NCBI RefSeq assembly: GCF_050436995.1
Contig: NC_134747.1
Location: forward strand, 10,051,501 to 10,115,500
Length of the DNA stretch: 64,000 nt
Direction: 5' to 3'
From: Anticarsia gemmatalis
Taxonomy: Eukaryota > Arthropoda > Insecta > Lepidoptera > Erebidae
Both the position numbers and the translations under genes were made by a program. Shown here piece by piece: positions 35,701 through 49,008 of this stretch (position 1 is its first letter; every line of letters starts with the position of its first letter). Below the pieces are notes generated by a model. The model made no database searches, was not told where the DNA came from, and saw only the letters and a list, made by a program, of their open reading frames with translations.

Positions 35701-37805
35701 TATTTACAGGCTACAAACATAGCGTGTATTTTATAGATTAATAAATTGAGTTTTGGCCTCCCTAAATCAGTTAATTAGTGAAACTTTAACGGTTAAGTCG
35801 TGTCCAGTCAACGTAGAGTTGACATAACAATCAAGCGGGTCACGACACTAACGAAGGGCTTGGAGTCTAGTAGGTGGAAGTGGTTGATAAGGGGCTGAAC
35901 GGAGGGCGATTCTCGTATTCGTATGCAGGCCGCGCGGTGGCGGCGCGATCGATACGCGCCCGCGCGACGCCTCCCTCACGAGTACGACTTACAAGTCTGC
36001 TACAACAAATATCCTTGACTTTATAAACTTTCTTTAAGATAGCTCAAAAATTTTGATAACTACCGAATCAAGGCATGTTTATTAATTTAGGTGTATTCTC
36101 TAAAACTCAGCTCCAATGCCATACCTTTTTCGAGGCAATTGTATGACTTGTATGAGTGTCCTCTCTTCTCTTTTGATAAATGCATAAACTGATTGTATGA
36201 CGCCTGATCGCAACAAGTAAAATATCTATTTTATAGAATAGAAAACATTAATGTCAAGATGAACTTAATAGCTGATAAGAATGCTAAACAAATTTCAACG
36301 AAATGATGTTTAAATAACTCAGAATTTGCAATTGTAATCAATGGAGCATTACCGCTCGTTGAACCGACGAAGTATTCGAAGATAAGATGATGACATCACC
36401 ACCGGGTACCAGGGGTACTACAACTAAGGGAAAGAATAAAAAACTGTTGACTTGAACAATCCGATCAGTGAGGCGTGGAACACGCTCGGCCGGTGACCGC
36501 GTGGCCCTGATCTTGACGGAACAAGCTCCATGATGACCTTCGTGACCATACAAGATGTACAACTTACAGATACGTTTAAAATACAGATACGATTAAGTAG
36601 GTAAATGTATTACGCAAACTGTCAAGCACTTATGTCACAGCCAACAATATAATAAAACGTATTACGACTCGTTAACGGACTGTAGTACCTTAATCTTGAT
36701 TTATTTGACGACGTAAATGGCAAAGTTAGCTTATTAAATGATTCACATCACAATGTTGTGTGGGCGTTCAATGCCATGAAGTAAGTCTGACATTGGTTTA
36801 ATTCAAATATCGTGTATTTTCCATAAACCTATGTGGTACTGTAAATATTTGCATGGGAAGCAAATAGAAGCGTAGTATAAGTGAATTTGATCCGACGGAC
36901 CTCTCCCCTGTGGTAGTCTCCCCCATTTTATCAGGGAATGCACTAACTACTTACTAATGGCGTAATGTAATTCCAATGGTAGTCGGACGTATATCAAGGG
37001 GGGATCATTGTGAAGTCGGATATAGATTTGTCAAATATTCCTGTTATGTATACGATCAAGTTACACTGAGAAAGTAAAGTGAAACACGGTTAAAAATACC
37101 CATCATAAGAAACTTTTACAACAGATTCCGCTAATGTTCTCTCTAATCGACATCAGAAAAATCTTACTCTTAGTAAGTCAGATTTTTTTCGTATATCTTG
37201 GAGCTAAGACATATACCTGTTAAGTTTATAGTAGCACTTCAAGTCTAATTGATACTACAACATACGTGTAATATGAGTAATAAGCGCTACACTAAGTATT
37301 CATTAGGTTCAAATTAAGCTTCGTACATAATGAAAAGTGCTAAATGATGGCTAGACTGAATCAATGAATTTCAATTAATAGATGAACAGGACTGCGGCGA
37401 AGTCATCGTCATAACTGAACAAGTCCGCATTGCACAAACATTGTACGCATTGCGAGCTGTTAGTTGAATTGCATGCCCACATGCTTCCACCAGACCTATG
37501 AATCGCACTTATATCGGCAATTTGTCTACGGTCAAAATAACTTGAAGTTACCTCACTGACACCATGCATAATAATCATTATTATGCATTAAAGTAAGTTG
37601 GTACACGACACAGCATAAAACGTAAATATGCTATACATATCTCTTTATCTGTACTGTACACAGATTATCGATCGAAGGCATAAGTACGTCTACTTTATCG
37701 ATATAATATTAAAAAGGATAGTAGCAGATTCTTCGAAAATAAACACTTGGATTGATATGAATCCAACAGCCGCTAAATAGGATTACATTATGAAGGCATG
37801 CATGG
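32783..37805. other. Non-coding stretch, no gene seen
   Basis: Mostly AT-rich. GC-rich patches at 35925-35980 (CGCGCGG repeats) and 36400-36560 stand out but lack exons with matched splice sites and family signal. Probable intron or intergenic DNA with regulatory patches. Confidence 0.4.
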
Positions 37806-38028
37806 TTACCTGGATATATTCGTTTTTATGCCTGATATTTTTTCCCGCGGCTTTTGTGCCCATTTTGGACGACCCTTTGGATGAACAATTATTATAGCGA
37901 GGGGAGCGAGATGCAGCTGCTCCTTTTCTTTTTGAGCATATTTTTTGTAATGCTCGTAAGAAGTAACTGGGTCGTGAAATGCGGCCAATAGCATTTTCTC
38001 TAATAACGATAAACAATACGTGTACCAT
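37806..38028 (-). other. Candidate minus-strand exon (possible 5' exon of Miga)
   Basis: Two overlapping minus-strand frames are open here, and the segment ends at a donor-like ATCCAG/GTAACC. In one frame it encodes a basic Ser-rich stretch (KICSKRKGAAASRSPRYNN, then SSKGSSKMG), which suits the disordered region that follows the membrane segments in MIGA proteins. Its end phase (0) does not join directly to the Miga exon at 28355, which needs phase 1, so at least one more exon would be required. Weak support; it may be non-coding. Confidence 0.2.
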
Positions 38029-38399
38029 TTAATTTGCTTGCCACACAAGAACTGCACAAGAAACGAAACTACAAACACATCTTTTAAGTTTGTTTGGTGT
38101 GGTGAAGTGTGGTTTCTTCGTTTACCTACTTGTGATACATTGAAAGTTGATTGAGACCGTTTCACAGTATAGTAAAAAGTGGTCGAGATGCGTCTGCTTC
38201 AACATATACGTATGACGCAACGTGAAACGCAATGTGGTCTCTACGGTGCAGATTGCAACTTTTTCCTCAGGCGCCAGACGATGGCGACACCTAGCTGTCA
38301 CCAGTACCAGTGAGTTTCTATTTCATGAATAGTGGTAATTTGCCGTCTGTTATTAACAGCAGTCGTGTGTTACAACATATCGTTGGAATTATAGCAATA

Positions 38400-38564
38400 A
38401 GTCAGTCAGTACAAAAGTGCGAGTTGTTTTCCAATGGTGGAAACGTGATGTTATTTTACTTGTTCGAGTGCTTTTTGTGAAGCACCGTCGCCATCGAGGT
38501 GCGAGAGGAGGTTCGAGTTCATGGCCATTGGAACAATCGATTGGCGAGATTGTGAGCGAGCTGC
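38400..38564 (+). promoter_or_regulatory. Candidate alternative first exon
   Basis: A TCAGTCAGTAC initiator-like sequence near 38402 is followed by moderately GC-rich leader sequence and a donor CTGC/GTGAGT at 38564/38565. An ATG at 38521 opens a frame of 14 codons up to the donor. It could be an alternative 5' exon of the Unzipped-like gene. No direct link is visible. Confidence 0.25.
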
Positions 38565-41500
38565 GTGAGTAGGTACCAGGCTCCGGTAGCTGGATTACTT
38601 ATAACTTACAATAACCTTGACTTGAGTCAAACACTTTTTACCATTTTTTTTATTCGGCGTATTATCGGTAAGTTATAAATAAACTGCCATTACGTATACG
38701 CTTTAGATTATAAATTTTGTTTTTCTTGCAATTTATTAATTAAAATTTTGACGTATTATACCTATAAAGTTTTCATATTGAAACGAGAATATACAGACGC
38801 ACATCATGACACAAAAAATGCAAACAATAGAATAATTTGCTGCGTCACATCGCTGAAATATATTCATCGTTGGGAACAATGCAATTCTGGAACGCATGAA
38901 GTGGTTTAGAGCAAACATTCTCGTTGTTATAACTCGGAGAGGTGTTATTAAGTTGTCCCGACTGCATTAACGAAGCTCGGTGAAATTAATTACTTACATT
39001 GAACCAACAAGCGGTTATCGCGGTCAACGCGAGGAAATTAAATGAGCACGCGCGGACGCTTCTTACTGAGCCTTACTTATCTAACAAACTGTTAAATTAC
39101 TTTAACGAGTTGAAAACTTACTCCCAGCATAAATAATTTACTGGAATATTACCTACCAATACCAACCAAATATTAGTTTTTTTAAGATTTGCAAAAATAA
39201 AAGGCTGAAACCCTAACACTATGCTTAAAGTTTTATTTGTTTAGTAAATTTCAAGTTTCTGTCATTGGTTAGGTTCCTATAATCTCATTGTTTTTTTTCA
39301 TGAGTGTAATTTCTATAGGATTTCATATAAACGACCTTGACATAGTATCTCATTTGTTCCAAATATGTTTCAGAAGAATCGGAAGTAACTATTTTAAATT
39401 CTTCACATGATTGAGCTCAGCAGGTGTAGGTGAAACAATGTCACGCGAGCATCGGTGCCGTGTGTTTCCGGCGCGTGCGCAACCACGTGTTCCCTCCACG
39501 CATAATTATTCCTAACGATATAGCGATTTTATTGTCATGTTATTACATTCAAAGGAAATGTTAATGCTAGTTCACTCCATATAAGTGTAAGTTCGACACT
39601 TAATATAATATTTATAGCCGGACTATCCTTTTTAGTCATACCCGATGATTTATTCTTCATCGTCATTGATAATTGGGCTGTAAAGTTTCGGATACAATGG
39701 AGCCCGCACCACGTAATCCGGCTCTCACCGGCTATAATTTAATATCCGCCCTAAAAATAATCCCATTTCCTCGGCATACCACTAATGTTGTGGATATTGT
39801 CCTTGACAATGACAGCGGTAACATATTAGTGGGATTTCCCCTAGGATTCAAATTCTGTTGTCATTTAAAGTTACATTTATAGTTAGATTTAACTGTAAAT
39901 TTAACACACGTCAAGGCAATGATCGATCATTCTAAAACCTTGATATAGAAAGAAGATTGTGAATTAGCATCTAATGCTAGCTGAGATGTCTGCAACGAAA
40001 TATTTGACAAGTCTCGTAGCCTAGTGATGGATCATACGACGCAAATGATTTATAGCCGCTCGAATGAGAGAAACTCATTACAGTGCAGTATATAAAAACG
40101 TTGGAAATAACAGATATTTCTCTAGTAACGGTACTCTAGAAAATCTTTAACGACGAATTCTATAAATACAGAAACATAATATTCGTACCTACTAACTGAA
40201 CGTTTTGGCAACCGAGGAGAGCTTAAGTGACGACGTGACATTCCAAACTGTAGGTAGGTATGTATACAGATAGTAGTAGTTCAGGCAGGTTTAAAAAAAT
40301 ATTAGGAAAACTTCTATCATTTTCTGGAAATAGCCAAAGCCAGATAACAATTCTATAGCCACGGGCAATTTAGAGATGTAGGTAGCGAGAGTATAACAAA
40401 CGTAATGAGCTTCCAGGGTCGCTCAAGGACGTGACGTCTATTTCATATCCAAGGTTAAAAGGAAAGGCTCACCCGGCCCAGCCACTGGTGTCCTTGCTTT
40501 CTATGAAGGCCGGCTAAAAGGATCTTTTATACTGTGATTAGCTTTCTGATATAAAGTATATTTAAACAATTTAAGCTTATCTAATTAAATGAGATTATTA
40601 TGAAATTATAGCATCACTAATAGGTATAAAATTATTGTTGTTTTATCACGATGCTTTCTAATTTAAATTAATGCAAAATTACTTTATTGTCGTTCAGGAA
40701 GCCGTTGCATTTCACAGCAGTGCACTTCCGGTGTCCCTTTTTTAAGGTCACACCAATTACTAACGGTTGAACATTCTGTCAACTAAAAAGGGGTTAATTC
40801 AATTAAAATAGTATTTGGCAAATGTGCGGCGTACCATCACAAAACGACTATTTGCAATGATTTGATAATCAGTATCAAATGCTACTCTAGCGTTTCAAAC
40901 TGAAAGCTCATATATGGTGTACATTTTCAAGAACTAACACCAAGGCAGAGTATGACTAACATTATTACCTTAACAATAGGTAGTTTAGTGAGTAAAACAC
41001 TAAACTCAAAACAAACAATCTGAGAACTTTCCATTAAGAATGCACAAAGGAATATAACAGGCACAGTATTAACGCGGACAATGCGTCGGTAACGGGACAA
41101 GGCACTAATTGTGAACCGAGAGCCGAACTCTTCCGTTAACCGCTGTGCCGCTGCTGCACATTAGTGCACACAGCACAACCGTCTCTCGGGAACAAACATT
41201 CTACTCGACTCAATTTAAAACAACTGAACTAGGATACACCTTCATATTTAACAGGACCATTACAATGAGAATATAGCTTTTTTTAAATGCCGAGTAAAAA
41301 CAGAATGTGGAAACATTTTTAAGCCTGACAAATGCACAAGTCATTCCACGTAGCCATATAAAAACCGAGTAGTTTATTTTTACAAAAGCGTTCCGAGTTC
41401 CACCTTTATAGCCAAAAGCTTTTCTGGTATTCAATGTTGAGCTTCAGACAGCGGACACTAAATTATAACGGTACATGATTTTAAATGTACAGAGTCACGA

Positions 41501-44500
41501 GTAGCGGTGATGATAGGTTTTATGGAAACTAGTACCTTCAACATTTTATATAAGAGTAGAGTGAAATTGCTAGAAATGTCTAATTTCCTTTACAAGTAAG
41601 AACAACAACACAGCCACAACACGTCATAGTTCTGTCAAGAATGAATTTAATAAGACGTATATAGTTCACGAAGAACGTGCCTGGATTGTAAAAGAAATTG
41701 TTTATTAAATATCATTTCTCTGGTCACGAACTCGGAGCAGCGTACGCACGTACCACATATTTTACAATATCACTGCAGAATAATTGGAATAATTTAAGAA
41801 TTAAATTATAATACTAACAGTAGATCATACTCAAAATGTATTTATAACAAATATTATGTATGTAATAGGACGCTCTACAGTTTTTAATGATTTAATCAGA
41901 TTCATAATATTATAATAATTTCTATTCTTTACAAGATAATAGAAAATGATCGGAATTCGACTATATTTAAATGCATAGAAGTACATAGAAATGCAATGTT
42001 GAAGTATGAGCGTACTGTAGTCTAAACAGAAGTGGCAGGCATGTTGCGACATCTTCACAGGAGACATGTTGAACAAGCACTCAACGCGACTTGTGCTTGA
42101 AGCCACCACACCTAACTTCACTTGAGAGTTCTCCAACATTCAGTAAACTTTGTTCTTTGTTCTTAAACAATGAACGCAAGCCAATCTTTGTTTACATTAA
42201 ATCACGACAATCATAACATCTAATGTCGATAATGCCTACTTAGTTCTAATTATAGCGGCTCCAGACCTATTTAGAATATTTATCAATGTTCATGCTGCCG
42301 CCGAGGATATCAATCACAATTGTTATGAAACGCTTGTCAAAGTAGGTGAAATGATTTATTTATTGAGCTTTGATCATAAAAGTGCTCCACTTGAGGTTCG
42401 AGTGCCTGATCGCGCGCAGGCCGACTCTACATCAATAAACTGCACAATTTTATTGTTATGGATGGTTATAATAATAAAATCTCGTTATTTTTACATCAAA
42501 CCACGATACATTTTCTTTAACATATTCATTATTATTGATACTACCCTACGTTTGATTTTCCTGCCATATCAATTGCATTCGCAGAGCAAATACACCTGGC
42601 CTACGTGCGTCTAAGCCTCCTAATAAATTTAATACGATGAGATTAAAGATATTTCGTTTCACTATATCATATGACCGTTGCACTTGAAGTGTGACTCCCG
42701 TTAATGCTCGCTTCACTGATTATTCATCTCCCATTACTGCACTTGCAGGAGTACCTACGCGGGATTTTGCTCAACATATCTACGGATATAATTCAGAGGA
42801 TTGAATATCGCTGAAGAGAGTATCACATTGTACTACTTCCGTATCATATAATATTGCGTGTTATAACAATTGAATAATCAACAAATTTCCTTTAATGATA
42901 GGATTTGAACCGAATTGATGCCTTAGAGAGCCTTCTGTCTAAAAACATAAAACTGTTATGGAAATTGTAGTTACTAACATCGTCAAATTGTAAGCAATAA
43001 ACATGTCGGAGTAATAACTTACATTAAGTATTGTGTCATCGCAGTGGGCACTGTTTACAGCGACCACGAAAATTAATCGGCGACACGACCTTGCTAAACG
43101 TTCACGTAATTATCATTAACATTGTCACCAATAATAACATACTATATCTGAGCAGATGAACTCTTTACATGATCGAAGGTAAATACTATTATGAACCCTT
43201 TGCATTTATCGTATTAAAACTTTTAATGAGATGTTTGTACTATTTACTGTTTGTGTCAGTAAATACAACAAAAACACGCAGAATATAGTAATCGTTTCGT
43301 TATCAAAATACAACTAAAGAGATACATCACAAAATAATTCGAATTGATGGGTTTGTTAACAAACAACAGAGCTACAGCGGCGGACTGGGCTTAATAAATG
43401 AAATTTCACTGGACTCTGTTTGTCGGTGTTCGTTTCGTATTGAAAGCAAAAAATAAAAGCAACTCTACATGTTGCGCCGCCGTATTTAATTGACGTATTC
43501 TCTCTATCGCGGGAATTTTCTGCTTGCTCGTCATTCCTCGTATTGGAAACTGGATGAAGGCCGTGTTCTCCTAGTTCAGTTGATGCGGTAACTGGGTCAA
43601 GTTTGTACAGCCAGCTTTGACGCAGCGTACACAGAATTCATTTTATATCAACAGATATAAAGTGTACAACAAGTGTAGCTCTATTGGCGTATTATAAGAA
43701 AAAACAGAAGTGACAAATTGAACTGGTGTGCTTGTGAATGTGAAAACTCGTACTTTCTCTTTTCATTAGAAGTCATTTATTACTCGCGTTCATTTTAAGA
43801 GGAGCTCTCCGGTAAATTACGGGTGCGCACCCTCGCGGTCCACTCTGACCATGGCTTACAGCATTGTTAATAGCTCTCACTATGCGGAATGCAGGGCTCT
43901 TGAATCCTTCCGTTATTATGGCGTTCATTAATGAATATTCAATACGCTCGCTTTGTTCGTTTGCCGTCGAGTAATACTCGAGTACCTCAATTAACCTCTA
44001 TTCGTTAGATTTAAGAGGTTGGTTGAGGAATGTGATGTGGCGCCGATACAAAAAATAACTATAGTAATGTAAGCGTGTGAGACGCGTTATGCACGAACAG
44101 TTTTATCTTTCATACGTGACTGAGATGTTAGTCGTTCATTTGCGTCTTGGAACCGCAGCACCGTCAACTTAAAACGTATTTTTGCAAGCCAATGGAGAAT
44201 CGGTATAATGTGACCGATGACTCACCACTGTTCTTGGTTCGTCGACCCCCTGTAACTTACAGCAGCCTTTATTGCTTTTAAAAGCCTTGCGAAATACTTC
44301 ACATAACATTATATTTTTTACTCTTAAAGTAGTCTCCGATGAAATTTATTTCGTAATGTATATTTGGCTTCCTTAAATGAGTAACACGGATTGATTCCGT
44401 ATCGAATCATTCGTCTTAACGTCAGATAAGGTGACTCACCAAACTATAGTAAAATGACGCATTAAATTTGTGAGTAATTCGTAGTAACACTACTAGTATG

Positions 44501-46733
44501 CATTGGATTGTATCATGACATTATTGTGATGACTCATTTCTCTGCACCAAATCCATACTTGTAAAATTGTATATGGTAGGCTGCGTGGTTTAATCCCCAC
44601 ACCGTGCACCGGACCACTAACAGTATTTCATATGCAAACGGCGAGTTCGTCCCGCGTTATGTTTACAAAGCGCAAAACTTTCCGTTAGGGGAGCCAAAAC
44701 TTGGTCCATTTGCCATAATTTGAGACTGAATAAAAAAGCCTTGGGAATCCCACGTGGAATGTTAACTGAACTTCGAAATTATCGCATGGAATTTCCTTTT
44801 CAGTATATTCGATTTATTAAACTGTATTAGAATTGCCGTATGATTTGTTTAAGTTTGTCGTCCCCGTTCACGCAAATTTAGTACAAGTAACTTAATTAGT
44901 GAGAGATATTGTACAATGTTTATTGCCTGAACAGTTTGTTCGGCGGACAAAGTTGCTCGGCTGTAATTAATGCTGAGTTCGAAAGCTCCCGGCCCATATA
45001 AACGCTAAGTTAACATTGGGTGTTATTATACGAAAACTTTCCGTAACGTATAGGATTTTGTTCATTTGCATTTTAGCCAGATTCATATAGGAAATATGTA
45101 TTTATTGGTATGATCAGAATAATTTCTTTATTTATTACTCAATAAATACATATAATCATTTATAAATTGATAGAACAGTCAACGTCTTACTATCATAAGT
45201 TATAGCCGTTTAAAAAACGTGAAGTTGCAAAAAAAGAATATTACTTAAATAAATTTGTATTTTTTACCTATTTTTTTCCAACTGTGAAAAAACCCTGTCT
45301 ATGATGTACGAAAGACGACTCCATTGAAGGTACTGAATTCATTTTTTGTCTGAGACACAAGCAGTATCAAACTTCACGCTCCAGCAATTACAATAAATTT
45401 TAGCGAACAGTATTTTGGTAGCAGGATAAAGTACAGAAGACATTTACATTTTCTCAGTGTGGCCCGATACCCTGTTTGCAATAAAAATGTAATAGAAGTA
45501 CCCGATATCGATTGCATTACTAAGAGGGGAGCTTTTATTACAAAAACCATGACATCAGCAGGATTTGTTTTACATGACATATTGTATACTTGTAGAAATA
45601 TATTAGGAATTATTTCTGGAAGCAATATAATCATTCGTTTTAATTATAAATCTTTCTTAGCTTTATCCTCTTTTGTATAACAGAAATGAAATGAAGATAA
45701 CTTATCGTTACATATAAATAAATATTTTCTAACAATATAAAATTGTATTGTAAAATTCAAAAGATTTCAATGATATCAAACGATACTTATCAAATAACAT
45801 TCTTATAATATACCTTTATAGTAGTTTGTCTTCTAACAGGTAATCAGTAATAAAAAATATAAAAAATGCTGTGTTATAATTGGCTACAGAGATACAGCGA
45901 GAGAGATTAAACCAATTTATAAGGAATCGCTGTTCGTAGCTATCGGACCATAAGTTAGGATTATCTGAAAATTGAATCCAATTTGAATTTCTAACCGAAT
46001 TGTTTCTTAACCGTTTATCAGAGCATTACCCGTGGGGACGCCGGGGGCGGCCATAGCGATTAATGAAATATTTTTTCAGCAAATCGCTACGGTTTCCAAA
46101 CCTAAATTAAAAGTCGAAAGTGTCGGAGATAACTGGAGGAATTTAACAAAATGCGGACGAATTGCTCACATAACGGATATAGAAAAAACCTTGAATAAAT
46201 TATAAGTATATTAACAAATAGTACCTAAATAATAACTCAATTCATCTAAATACATGTAAAAACCTAAAAAATATTAGACATATTTAGTAAGTTCGTTTTA
46301 TTTGAACGCAAAGCATTCGTTAATAACATAAAATAATCTCACTATTAATTGTTCGTAGAAGGAGCAACTAATGGGCGCCGAGCTAGGGCAGCAACCCTCT
46401 ATGTCGGTTTCGTCATCCGTCGAGGGTCCTAAAGGTCTGAATAAATAAATTGCAATTAGAATAGGGTGTTGGTGCATGGTAAAACACCTCTGTGTCAGAA
46501 ACCATTAGATAAAATGTTAAAGGATATTTCAATAAAATGCTTTCTAAAGTGGGGGAGGTGTATTATCAATTTAAATTTAATACGATGCTACTCTAGAATC
46601 ATAAACATCGTAGGGATTCATTTACGTGAAGGGCTTTAAATCGTGTGATGTTGTATTACACGCTCGATTAGACGTGATAGCATCCGCGGTGAAGGCGGCC
46701 ACCATAATGGGATAACCTGCGAGTTGATGGCTC
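38565..46733. other. Long AT-rich stretch, no gene seen
   Basis: No exon with paired splice sites and protein-family signal was found. A GC-rich patch at 39420-39500 contains CACGTG (39484-39489) next to GCGTGCGC. Likely intron of the Unzipped-like gene or intergenic DNA. Confidence 0.4.
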
Positions 46734-46778
46734 GTGTTTCAGTCTGCTAATTCGGAAGCAGGTTGCGAACAGACGAGC

Positions 46779-46803
46779 CACGTGGGGGCGTCGCCATGGC
46801 AAC
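46779..46803. promoter_or_regulatory. E-box, GC box and RFX X-box cluster
   Basis: CACGTG (46779-46784) is followed by GGGGGCG and then GTCGCC-AT-GGCAAC (46790-46803). The last fits the RFX X-box consensus GTNRCC-N(0-3)-RGYAAC in both halves. The surrounding 46690-46860 is GC-richer than its neighbours. RFX factors drive ciliary and sensory-neuron genes. The site is intronic or intergenic, so an enhancer is more likely than a promoter. Confidence 0.45.
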
Positions 46804-48948
46804 AGAGGAAACTACGCAATTTTGCACCCCCACCCGCGCTGGGAACGACCTATAGAACCGACATTTTCTACGCTAGCCGGATGGCTCAAGATTTACAAAA
46901 AAACATCACGGTTCTTTCAATTGTGTTGATATAGACTTATTTTTTGATGATTAGTGCGATATACCTAAACCAATTCTCAAAAATATAGAATGCTGTACCT
47001 ACGAACAAACGAGTTTGACATTATTTCTTTGAAAAACGAGTCCATAAATCTACCGCGGCCATGTTTTTTGATGGTAAAAGGTATCGTAACACAAATATTG
47101 TAAGTACTTCAGAGGGATCCTCATCAAATCAGCGGCCCGAAATAATAACTCTATTACACAAAGGGATGCGAAATTTTGTCAGGCAATTTAGAATTGTGGG
47201 GGCGGTCTGCATGAACAGCCATATCGCACGTCAAAAGACATATGACATATTGTATGAGGACCCCTTTTGCTAAAAGGTTTTACAAAATAATGACAATCCG
47301 ATCGCGCGTATTTCATTCGTGGATTATACGGGGATAAACGAGGATATGAATTTTGAATGCATTGAAAGCGTTGTGAATAACAGAATTTGACAATAGTATT
47401 TAATTGCGATTATAACTGATGCGTAAAACAATAATAATATGTACCTATACCATTTACAAGTATCAGAAATCAATCATACACATAAAATAAACCGGAGAAA
47501 CAAATGTAAACAGAAAAACTAGTACGATATCCTCAATCCACATCTTCAAAATATGTACCAACTAATGTATAAATATGTATACATGTGTATAAAGGTTGAT
47601 CGTATTTTCCGACTCCCTTGCCTCTTTGGTTATTTGACCCCTGTCAAGACAATTGCCTGTCCATCGGCTTCCCCTCGCATTATTGGAAATCCCGACTCCT
47701 TGCGCGCTTGCGGTTAACTGAGCAATTTTGCAAAATAGAACTATAAACCACGTAGGTACCGCTAAGAAAATATACTGAAATAGCCAAGAATACATTTATG
47801 TACCTTTGAATTCAATTATATAATTGCAAAGTAATAGACAAACAACAACAAAGGCACAATGATCATCCTTATTACCTTTATTTTGTGAGGTGATAGCCAT
47901 TAACTACAAACCGCCTGAATGGAGCGACCGGATGTCGGCAAATTCACTAATCAATATCCAATACCCAGAAGAGCATAAGATCTTTGAACTAGTTGGATAT
48001 GACACAGAACTTAAACATCCCGTGTGTAATTATTAAACCGGAGACACGAGACATAAGACGCTGATATCTGGTTTCCAAGTGTTCATTGTAACAGTCGCAG
48101 ACAATGGGACCGTTGCCGTGGCGAAGGCCGGCCCATCGCCGCATAACGACTGCATTATAACACTAGTTGCACTTAGTTTAACACTCTTGTTGCATGCGGG
48201 ATTTTTCCAGAACGACCTTAATACTCACGCATCTAAATAAATATGTAAAATTATTCTATTATCTATAAAGACTCTGGCTCTTACTCATCAGCTACGAATC
48301 AACGCATTCAAGATGAGGGGGAGTGAATAATATATTCTAGCGCCATGTCTGACCACAACAAAACAAAAAAATATAGATAATTTCTGCTTCATTGTTATGG
48401 TTAACCGCGTGTTTACTATTCACTGCTTGCGGTTTTGAGCATTAGCATATTAATGTTTTAACTGTTTGTTTTCATATAATTACGATTACATTGTGTATGA
48501 TAAATCAAACAAACGTATTTACATTTGGTTTATTTGAGAGTTCGAAACTAATACTGGAATTATGACTAATCTAAGCAGCTGCTTAACTTAATATCGTCAT
48601 GCATCTGTTGCATAAACGACCAACAAAACACAATAGACAGCTGCAACCACTTTATTACCACTAGCAGTTTTTATTGCTAAGATTGTCCAAGTTGGATGAC
48701 ATTTGTTTGTTAACACGTAGCCTAATGATAGAAATATACTTAAAATATGATCACTCTACTTCCTGCATTCAACCTGATATTTATAGACTATGTTCCGTTC
48801 TAACATTTTGATCTACGCAACAAATTAAGGACAAGGTCTTGTAGAGAATTGGACCAAAATAGTTTCCATCAAAGAGTGTGACAAACACTGTACGTAAGCA
48901 AGCTCAGCGGTATAGTCCAAATGCTAATTGACTTTATTTTTGTTTCAG

Positions 48949-49008
48949 ATTTGGTACCTCAGCTAACAGCGACTTGCAAAACTGGAAAACTTATAGCCTT
49001 TCCAAAAG
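48949..49008 (+). other. Candidate 60-base internal exon
   Basis: A pyrimidine-rich acceptor (TTATTTTTGTTTCAG) and a donor AAAAG/GTAAAT bound exactly 60 bases. The segment has an open frame (DLVPQLTATCKTGKLIAFPK) but no family signal. It lies between the candidate first exons and the Unzipped-like coding exons and could be an optional 5' UTR exon. Confidence 0.3.
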
